A stretch of DNA of 11,431 bases from positions 1 through 11,431 of the forward strand of contig JAIXSW010000236.1 in the NCBI GenBank assembly GCA_027484495.1, read 5' to 3'. Under the pieces are notes generated by a model. That model worked only from the letters and a program-made list of their open reading frames with translations, was not told where the DNA came from and ran no database searches. Below are positions 5,712-11,431 of the stretch, one piece after another. The DNA is from Gammaproteobacteria bacterium. Its GTDB lineage: Bacteria > Pseudomonadota > Gammaproteobacteria > Enterobacterales > Alteromonadaceae. How positions within the stretch are numbered: position 1 is the first letter of the stretch; every line of letters starts with the position of its first letter. The translations under genes were made by a program, and so were the position numbers.

Positions 5712-8700
5712 TCAGGACGCCGGCGTTTCAACCGTTGCATGCGACGCTACGGCTTGTTTGCGCTTAAAGCGTGCTTTGATCCGCCGTTTCATTGTTTCCA
5801 GACTGTCGTAGAAAGTCGGAACTACTAATAAGGTCAGGATTGTCGACGTGATAGTGCCACCGATAACCGCGATGCCGAGTGGCCGATAGAAACCTGAGCC
5901 TTCACCCACACCGATCGCGACAGGCAACATACCGGCAACGAGGGCGAAAGTAGTCATCAGAATTGGCCGTAAACGCTCGCGACCTGCCGCTATCAACGAT
6001 TCTTCCAGTGACATGCCTTCAAGCTGCTCTTTTTTCCGCGCGCAATCGACCAACAAAATGGCATTTTTCGCCACAATGCCCATCAGCATCACGACCCCGA
6101 TCAGACTCATCAAATTCAGCGTCGAGTTGCCAATCAACAAGGCCAAAACAACACCAATTAATGACAAAGGTAATGACATCATGATCGCCACCGGCGCCAT
6201 AAAACTATGGAACTGCACGACCAGAATCAAGTACATCAGCACCACAGCCAAGCCAAGCGCACCAAAGATTTTGCCAAACACTTCCTGCTGATCACGGCCT
6301 TCACCGCCAACCACCAGATCGTATCCAGGCGGGAAGTCGATTTGTTTTGCCAGTTTCATCGCATCCGCGAATACTTCGCCAAAACTGCGGCCCTGCACGT
6401 TGGCTGTCACGGCCATCATGGTTTCGCGGTCTAAGTGTTCAATCAGCGCCGGGCCTTTGCCTAAAGTGACTGTGGCAACTTGTTCCAACGGCACCAAAGC
6501 ACCGGTTTTGCTGGATAGAAGCGGCAATTGTTCCAAATCAGCGACAGTGGCGCGCTCCTCTGGCCGCACCCGTACAAACACGTTACGGGTTTCACCGGTC
6601 GGGTCGACCCAGTCGCCAATTTCAGCACCGGCAAAAGCCAGCCGCATTGCGTTAGCGGCATCGCTCATCGATAAACCGACACTGGCCGCCAGACCACGGT
6701 CAAACTCAACCTGAAGCTCTGGTTTTGGATCCTGCGCAGACAAGCCGACGTCCACAGCACCCGGGATTTTTTTCAGCTTTTCGACGTAGTCCATCACGAT
6801 ACCTTCGAGCACGCGGGTTTCCGGACCACGGAACTGGATTTGTAATGGTTTTCCATCACCGCCGCCGCCGCCACCTAAATCTGCGGACACCGTGAACTCA
6901 GCGCCTACCAGCGCTTTAATTTTGCCACGTACCTCTTCAGCAACTTCTTTCGCGCTGCGATCACGGTCTTTCTCCGGTACTAACCGCACAAAAACCTGCG
7001 CCCGAGTGATATTGCCCTGCACACCAATAGTGGTCTGCGTATAGCGATGCTCTGGCAACAGTTGGGTAATTTCCGCAACCTGAGCTGCTTTAACTTTGGT
7101 GTAATCAATACTGGCTTCACTTGGCGCACGGATTGAAACAATTAACGCGCCATTGTCGGTATCCGGCATAAACCCAGAACCACCAAACTTAGCTTGCAGC
7201 ACCAATGCCCCAAAGAAACTCAAAAACGCCAGCGACCACATTGATTTACGGTGTTTTAAAGCCCAGCTGATCAGCCGTGAATAACGTTCCGCCTGATGAT
7301 CAAACCAGATATTAAAGTTCTGGAATACTTTACCAAGACCCCGCCGTTTGATGTTTTTGTCATGATCCGGGTCGTGCCAATACGCTGACATCATCGGATC
7401 TATGGTGAAAGAGATAAACAAAGACACCAGAACAGAACACGCGACCGTCAGACCAAATGGCTTAAACCATTGACCGGTGATCCCATCTAAAAACGCGATC
7501 GGAATAAATACCGCAACAATCGACATGGTGGTGGCAATAACGGCCATGCCGATTTCGCGGGTACCATCGCGCGCAGCGGTCATATTGTCCTTGCCCATTT
7601 CCATGTGCCGAACAATATTTTCCCGCACCACGATCGCATCATCAATCAACACACCGATTGCCAGCGACAGGCCAAGCAACGACATAAAGTTCAGCGTAAA
7701 ACCACAGGCCCAAACGGCAATAAAAGAAGCCAGCACCGACGTTGGCAGCGCCAGCGACGTGATCAGCGTTGACCGCCAGGAGTTTAAGAACACAAACACC
7801 ACGACAATAGTCAACAATGCCCCCAGACCTAAGGCTTCAGTCACATTGCGCATACTGGCCGCAACGTCTTCGCCCTGATCCGACACTATGACCAACTCTA
7901 CTTCTTTTGGCAGGGTTTTATTAATTTCTTCGAGTTTGTCTTTGATTTCGTCTGTTACAGAAATCGTTGAAGCTTCGCGCGCTTTGGTAATATCGATCCC
8001 AAGCGCTTTTTTGCCATTAAAAAACGATAGGCGCCGCTGTTCTGCGCCACCGTCGACAATGTCAGCGACCTGGCCGAGCCGGATCGCCTGGTCACCATTT
8101 TGTTTAACGACCATCTGTTCAAATTCAGAAACATCTTTCAGACGCCCCTGTAACCTGATGCTTTGCTCTTCCAGACCATTCACAACCCTGCCAACAGGTG
8201 CTGCCAGATTTTGCGACCGTAAAGCTGCAACCACTTCCTGCGCCGAGACTTTCGCTTCGCGCATCGCATGGCTGTTCAGGAACACTGTCATTTCGCGTTC
8301 CAGTTCACCTTCCAGCTCAACCAGCGCGACACCTGGGACTGAGCGTAACTGCCGGCCAATCTGGATCTCCGCTAAACGGGATAATTCCAGCGGCGAGAGC
8401 ACATCGGAAGACAAGGCGAGCGACATGACCGGTTGGGCGTTGGGATCTGCTCTGTTGATAAAAGGTTCTTTCATCTCGGTCGGCAGTTTGTCACGGACCG
8501 TTGAGATACTGTCACGCAACTCTTGCGCCGCTGCGGTTAAATCTTTATCAAAATCAAAGAACACTACGATAGTCGCGCTGGACTCCCGCGCATAAGAACG
8601 AATGTCGCGGATGCCCTGAATGGTCGACATCGAGTCTTCCACCCGGTTTAATATTTCCCGCTCTACGGTCTCAGGTGAGGCGCCCGGATAAGGCACATTC

Positions 8701-8840
8701 ACTACGAGGACGGGCGGCTGGACATCCGGAAACTGGTTGGTTTTCAAATTGGTCAGCGCAAAGTAGCCAAACAGCATCAATGCTATCGTCACCACGACCA
8801 CGACCAGCGGTCGTTTAATACTGAAATCCGATAAGATCAT
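5712..8840 (-). CDS. RND multidrug efflux pump, inner-membrane subunit (AcrB/HAE1 family)
   Basis: A 1042-residue proton-driven exporter of the hydrophobe/amphiphile efflux family, close to the usual 1030-1050. TM1 is at about 12-30 after the short cytoplasmic start MILSDFSIKRP. Proton-relay residues are intact: the Asp pair at about 400-401 in TM4 (GVLIDDAIVVREN), the Lys near 924 in TM10 (GIVAKNAILLV), and the Arg of RLRPILMT in TM11. Two large periplasmic loops (about 31-335 and 555-855) form the porter and docking domains. The second contains a run of six glycines (about 655-660). The tail is basic and ends soon after TM12. The gene starts 2 bp after the stop of the membrane-fusion protein gene, with a GGGA inside that gene's end, so the two are co-translated. 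No outer-membrane channel gene follows, so a TolC encoded elsewhere is presumed. The substrate is unknown. Confidence 0.95.
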   Translation of the reverse strand: MILSDFSIKRPLVVVVVTIALMLFGYFALTNLKTNQFPDVQPPVLVVNVPYPGASPETVEREILNRVEDSMSTIQGIRDIRSYARESSATIVVFFDFDKDLTAAAQELRDSISTVRDKLPTEMKEPFINRADPNAQPVMSLALSSDVLSPLELSRLAEIQIGRQLRSVPGVALVELEGELEREMTVFLNSHAMREAKVSAQEVVAALRSQNLAAPVGRVVNGLEEQSIRLQGRLKDVSEFEQMVVKQNGDQAIRLGQVADIVDGGAEQRRLSFFNGKKALGIDITKAREASTISVTDEIKDKLEEINKTLPKEVELVIVSDQGEDVAASMRNVTEALGLGALLTIVVVFVFLNSWRSTLITSLALPTSVLASFIAVWACGFTLNFMSLLGLSLAIGVLIDDAIVVRENIVRHMEMGKDNMTAARDGTREIGMAVIATTMSIVAVFIPIAFLDGITGQWFKPFGLTVACSVLVSLFISFTIDPMMSAYWHDPDHDKNIKRRGLGKVFQNFNIWFDHQAERYSRLISWALKHRKSMWSLAFLSFFGALVLQAKFGGSGFMPDTDNGALIVSIRAPSEASIDYTKVKAAQVAEITQLLPEHRYTQTTIGVQGNITRAQVFVRLVPEKDRDRSAKEVAEEVRGKIKALVGAEFTVSADLGGGGGGDGKPLQIQFRGPETRVLEGIVMDYVEKLKKIPGAVDVGLSAQDPKPELQVEFDRGLAASVGLSMSDAANAMRLAFAGAEIGDWVDPTGETRNVFVRVRPEERATVADLEQLPLLSSKTGALVPLEQVATVTLGKGPALIEHLDRETMMAVTANVQGRSFGEVFADAMKLAKQIDFPPGYDLVVGGEGRDQQEVFGKIFGALGLAVVLMYLILVVQFHSFMAPVAIMMSLPLSLIGVVLALLIGNSTLNLMSLIGVVMLMGIVAKNAILLVDCARKKEQLEGMSLEESLIAAGRERLRPILMTTFALVAGMLPVAIGVGEGSGFYRPLGIAVIGGTITSTILTLLVVPTFYDSLETMKRRIKARFKRKQAVASHATVETPAS

Positions 8841-8842
8841 AA

Positions 8843-9988
8843 TTATTTCCCGATCGCTGACTGACTGGCGTCAGTGGCTTTACCAGCCACTTCAGTTTTA
8901 GTATCAATGGTCACGCTGATGCCATCTTTTAGTGCACCTTGTGGATGGCGCAGGATCTGTTGGCCCACACTAAGACCACTTAACACCTGTACCGTGCCAA
9001 AACGCGGATCTTTTGCACCAGTTTCTACTGCAGTCTTCACCAGCTTGTTGTCTTTGAGCACCCAGACAAATTGCAGATCACCTTCGTTGATAAGACTGGA
9101 TGGTGCCAACATCACACTTTGCTGCTGTGCTACGGAAATAAAACCTTCGGCGTACAGGCCCGCAACGAAGGAGGCTTGTTCAGCCAGTTTGACAAACACT
9201 TGGACCTGACGGGTTAACTCATTGGCTTGCGGATTAATCCGTTCAATCTCGCCATCAAAACGCTGGCCCGGATAGCCATTCACTTTAAAACTGACTGCAG
9301 AGCCGACTTTGACCGCGCCAACCTGATCAGCGGCAATATAACCTTCAAATCGCATGCTGCCCGGATTAATCAGCACTAACAAAGACTTGCCAATTTGCGC
9401 CGTATCACCGGATGACACTTTTCTTACTGCGACAACCCCATCAAACGGCGCACGCACTTCAGTGCGTTCTAGTTGCTGGCGGGCTTCTACGGTGCGGGCC
9501 TTAGCCGAAGCGAGGTCAGACTGCGTCTGGTTAGCTTTGATCTCGGCAGTTTCCAGCACCTCAGCGGTGACCAGATTCTGCCGGTTCAATTTCTGCATAC
9601 GCTTTAACTGACGCGTTGCCTGATCTGCGGCGACATGGGCAGAGCGTTCGGCTTCTTGTGCCGACAATAACTTATCCCGAAAGGTGGTTTGGTCCAGTTG
9701 TACCAATAGTTCGCCGGTTTTCACCACGTCACCGTTGTCCTTTAACACCCGGGTCACAATGCCACCGACTTCCGCGTTCAGTTCCGCTTTGATCACAGGC
9801 TGTAAAGTCCCGGAAATCATCGGTCCCTGCGATAACTCACTGGTGGCAATAGTCAGAATGTCCTGCGAGACCAGTTGCAGATTTGCGACGGTTTCTTCTG
9901 TGGCATCAGTCTCGGTGGGCTTTGAGCATGCACTTAACGTCAATGTCAGGGCAAGTGCCAATATCGTGAGTTGAGGTAAACCTTTCAT
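8843..9988 (-). CDS. RND efflux membrane-fusion (periplasmic adaptor) lipoprotein, AcrA/MexA type
   Basis: A 381-residue adaptor that would bridge the RND pump to an outer-membrane TolC channel. It begins with a lipoprotein signal peptide whose lipobox is LSAC (Cys21 lipidated). After the first beta strand and half lipoyl motif (about 60-95) comes an alpha-helical coiled-coil hairpin (about 96-165). The second half-motif has RAPFDGVVAVRKVSSGD, the hallmark of this family. Beta-barrel and membrane-proximal domains follow (NPGSMRFEGYI, LAPSSLI). The start is supported by GGAAG seven bases upstream (9996-10000). The pump gene follows 2 bp downstream. Residue +2 after the Cys is Ser and +3 is Lys, unlike the Asp of E. 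coli AcrA. No local regulator gene is present. Confidence 0.93.
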   Translation of the reverse strand: MKGLPQLTILALALTLTLSACSKPTETDATEETVANLQLVSQDILTIATSELSQGPMISGTLQPVIKAELNAEVGGIVTRVLKDNGDVVKTGELLVQLDQTTFRDKLLSAQEAERSAHVAADQATRQLKRMQKLNRQNLVTAEVLETAEIKANQTQSDLASAKARTVEARQQLERTEVRAPFDGVVAVRKVSSGDTAQIGKSLLVLINPGSMRFEGYIAADQVGAVKVGSAVSFKVNGYPGQRFDGEIERINPQANELTRQVQVFVKLAEQASFVAGLYAEGFISVAQQQSVMLAPSSLINEGDLQFVWVLKDNKLVKTAVETGAKDPRFGTVQVLSGLSVGQQILRHPQGALKDGISVTIDTKTEVAGKATDASQSAIGK

Positions 9989-9993
9989 AAACC

Positions 9994-10029
9994 AGCTTCC
10001 AGATAAATTAAATATAATATTCCGAAGCT
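9994..10029 (-). promoter_or_regulatory. Possible 5'-leader hairpin covering the efflux-operon ribosome binding site
   Basis: In the minus-strand leader, AGCTTC (10024-10029) is perfectly complementary to GAAGCT (9994-9999), which includes most of the GGAAG Shine-Dalgarno of the adaptor gene. The loop is 24 bases and very AT-rich. A 6-bp stem with such a loop is marginal, so this is only a candidate. The same leader (9989-10082) contains TATTAT/TATATT stretches that could be a -10, but I see no good -35. Confidence 0.25.
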
Positions 10030-10082
10030 TAGTGTATAGAAAGACGACGCAAAACCAAGCGCTAAAACAGTAACAAGTTATG

Positions 10083-11249
10083 TCAATCAGGAAGACGACT
10101 GGCCTTTGATTTTAAAGCACAAGTTTCAGTCCGCGTTTTTACCGCTATTGCCGTGAAGTCTGTGAACACACCGTCAACGCCCTGCTGATAACGCTGCTGC
10201 AATTCATCCTTTAAAGTTGCAAAAGTCGTGGGTAAAAATTCTGTCTCAGCGCGAAAGGTATAAGGATGCAGTTGTAACCCATAACTTTTTAACTGTTGCG
10301 GCGAAGCGGGCGTTTTATCCTGAGCAAACCACTGCTCTTTCCAGGGACCAATGCCATCGACGTATCGACTGAGAAAGGTCAGGCCCGCAGGGGTTATTAA
10401 ATCGCCATAATGAAATCCAGCCTTACCGAGAAAATCTTGCTGTTGATGCAGCAATGCTTGGGTCGACGCCGGACGGCTCACCAAGTCCCACGGCTCAGCG
10501 AAATTTGATTTGGGATACAAAGCGGTACCACTGATATCACCAATCAATTGCACCAGCTTCGCCTTCACCTGATATTTCTGCAGCCCCTGCTGGCGCATCC
10601 ACCATAAATTGCTGATCTCAAATGACTGGATATACACCGGGTTGTGCTGCGTTTGCTGCCAGACACTCAGTTGTTGCAATAACTGTGCAGAGATATTCCG
10701 ATTGATCTGGTGGCCGTTCAGCAATCGGCCCTCAGCCAAAAAGTAGGTAGGATGTTTGGTTTCCAGATACAAACCGACTTTTCGGCCATGTTGTTGTTCA
10801 AAGCGCTGCACCAATTGCATCACTTCAGCCAGCGTCAAAATACCGTATTGATCATTGTATCGCCGATTTGCCGGCCGGATAAGTGGCTTTGATTCGCGCA
10901 GCTTGACCTGGCGCAGCTCGGCCAGCGTGAAATCTTCGCTGAACCAACCTTCAACCATCACACCATCAACCTTTTTACGCGTTTTGCGCTCAGCAAATTG
11001 TGATAACTCAGCGATATTGGTACTTTGGCTTAATTCATTTTCATGCCGGCTGATCAAAACGCCGTCTTTCGTCGGTACTAAATCGGCTTCAATAAAATCT
11101 GCGCCTTGTAACATCGCTTGCCAATAAGCAATTTCACTATGCTCCGGATAATCGCCACTGGCGCCTCGATGAGCAATAACGAGCGGCCACGCCGGACATG
11201 CTGCTTGTGAGCTCAGACTGAAAAGAAGGAAAACACAGGAAAAACGCAT
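10083..11249 (-). CDS. Secreted glycerophosphodiester phosphodiesterase (GlpQ-like)
   Basis: Predicted to split glycerophosphodiesters such as glycerophosphocholine into sn-glycerol 3-phosphate and an alcohol, in the periplasm or outside. I use the ATG at 11249 (388 residues). A GTG nine bases upstream overlaps the GGAG Shine-Dalgarno (11258-11261) and so is unlikely. A Sec signal peptide (about residues 1-17, MRFSCVFLLFSLSSQA) precedes the TIM-barrel GDPD domain. Catalytic/metal residues are visible: His27-Arg28 in IAHRGASG, Glu54 and Asp56 in IEADLVPTKDG, and His69 in ISRHEN. The domain closes with GVDGVFTDF. A Cys right after the signal peptide (18) and another near the C-terminus (377) could form a disulfide. 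The promoter has a Pho box, so phosphate-starvation induction is likely. No clear terminator separates it from the efflux operon downstream. Confidence 0.93.
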   Translation of the reverse strand: MRFSCVFLLFSLSSQAACPAWPLVIAHRGASGDYPEHSEIAYWQAMLQGADFIEADLVPTKDGVLISRHENELSQSTNIAELSQFAERKTRKKVDGVMVEGWFSEDFTLAELRQVKLRESKPLIRPANRRYNDQYGILTLAEVMQLVQRFEQQHGRKVGLYLETKHPTYFLAEGRLLNGHQINRNISAQLLQQLSVWQQTQHNPVYIQSFEISNLWWMRQQGLQKYQVKAKLVQLIGDISGTALYPKSNFAEPWDLVSRPASTQALLHQQQDFLGKAGFHYGDLITPAGLTFLSRYVDGIGPWKEQWFAQDKTPASPQQLKSYGLQLHPYTFRAETEFLPTTFATLKDELQQRYQQGVDGVFTDFTAIAVKTRTETCALKSKASRLPD

Positions 11250-11257
11250 AGATAACA

Positions 11258-11261
11258 CTCC
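11258..11261 (-). promoter_or_regulatory. Ribosome binding site deciding the GDPD start
   Basis: GGAG on the minus strand ends eight bases before ATG 11247-11249. The upstream in-frame GTG (11256-11258) shares a base with this motif, so it cannot use it. The ATG start is preferred. Confidence 0.75.
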
Positions 11262-11279
11262 GGAACAGCAAAGTTTCAG

Positions 11280-11285
11280 AGTGTA
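11280..11285 (-). promoter_or_regulatory. -10 hexamer of the Pho-type GDPD promoter
   Basis: TACACT on the minus strand (4 of 6 matches to TATAAT) lies exactly 10 bp downstream of the last Pho box unit. This is the spacing known for PhoB-activated promoters, where the Pho box replaces the -35. Confidence 0.65.
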
Positions 11286-11295
11286 TGTGGCAAAA

Positions 11296-11313
11296 ATGAC
11301 GGCTGGATGACAA
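11296..11313 (-). promoter_or_regulatory. Pho box upstream of the GDPD gene
   Basis: The minus strand reads TTGTCAT, then CCAG, then CCGTCAT: two 7-bp direct repeats in 11-bp phase, matching the PhoB consensus CTGTCAT with one or two changes each. It faces the phosphodiesterase gene and sits 10 bp from a -10-like hexamer. Glycerophosphodiester phosphodiesterases are known Pho regulon members in several bacteria, which supports the call. Confidence 0.85.
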
Positions 11314-11319
11314 CCAAAA

Positions 11320-11431
11320 CTAGTTCAGAGGGCGCGCCAGATAGATGGCATCTTTACCATAACTAGTCAGTGCTTTGCTTGCAGGTTCTGACAAGCTATC
11401 AACAGCACTAAATTGTTGTTGCTGCCAAAAA
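11320..11431 (-). CDS. C-terminal fragment of an unidentified protein, possibly a GNAT acetyltransferase
   Basis: Reading in from the right edge, a frame is open for 36 residues to a TAG at 11320-11322 and continues beyond the window. It starts FWQQQQFSAV and ends KDAIYLARPLN. An aromatic-Trp followed by a Gln/Phe turn and a short final beta strand recalls the C-terminal end of GNAT N-acetyltransferases, but 36 residues are too few to be sure. Its stop is only 6 bp from the GDPD Pho box, so transcription of this gene could run into the GDPD promoter. Confidence 0.5.
   Translation of the reverse strand, partial: FWQQQQFSAVDSLSEPASKALTSYGKDAIYLARPLN

Noticed and set aside
6841..6880. Glycine run (six Gly) in the second periplasmic loop of the RND pump as a mutation or frameshift
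   Set aside because: The frame is intact on both sides and this loop is variable and Gly-rich in RND pumps, so it is ordinary variation.
7477..8595. Long plus-strand open frames (133 and 235 codons) opposite the RND pump gene
   Set aside because: They are antisense shadows of a strongly conserved RND protein. They have Ser/Arg-rich composition without domains and no ribosome binding sites of note.
11317..11374. ACTAGT occurring twice near the right edge as possible flanking repeats of an insertion
   Set aside because: Only six bases match, one copy lies in the coding end of the neighbouring gene, and there is nothing mobile between them.

Overview
This window looks like chromosomal DNA of a marine or aquatic gammaproteobacterium, probably of the Alteromonadales or Rheinheimera type. 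The clues are a YebG protein, a short Shewanella/Vibrio-type dGTPase, a large TonB-dependent receptor, an AcrB-class efflux pump, and E. coli-like LexA and PhoB operators. The organism call is inference from protein style. No mobile element, rRNA, tRNA or CRISPR array is visible.

Left part (1-3202). The 3' end of an unrecognised Gln-rich coiled-coil protein (+) converges on a yebG homologue (-). The yebG promoter carries two LexA-type boxes exactly 21 bp apart, one over the -10 and one over the -35. Divergent from it is a two-gene operon: an HD-domain dGTPase and a patatin-like lipase that overlap by 4 bp. The dGTPase belongs to a family that includes proteins shown to deplete dGTP during phage infection, so this pair is a candidate defence unit, though a housekeeping role is equally possible.

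Middle part (3203-5711). A 766-residue TonB-dependent outer-membrane receptor (+) is preceded by six 7-bp units at strict 11-bp spacing (3214-3275). This matches the geometry and consensus of PhoB-binding Pho boxes. A strong hairpin at 5660-5682 closes the gene and also terminates the convergent efflux operon.

Right part (5712-11431). On the minus strand lie, in transcription order, a secreted glycerophosphodiester phosphodiesterase (GDPD), a lipoprotein membrane-fusion protein and an RND inner-membrane pump. The last two form an operon with a 2-bp gap and no TolC-type partner. The GDPD promoter has a two-unit Pho box (11296-11313) lying exactly 10 bp from a -10-like hexamer, as in classical PhoB-activated promoters. 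A 36-residue C-terminal fragment of another minus-strand gene enters at the right edge.

The main idea from the sequence is a locus with two Pho-box promoters at its outer ends. A periplasmic or secreted phosphodiesterase and an outer-membrane receptor would both be induced by phosphate starvation, which suggests that the receptor imports a phosphorus-containing or phosphate-related substrate. The efflux pump sits between them and may receive read-through from the GDPD promoter.
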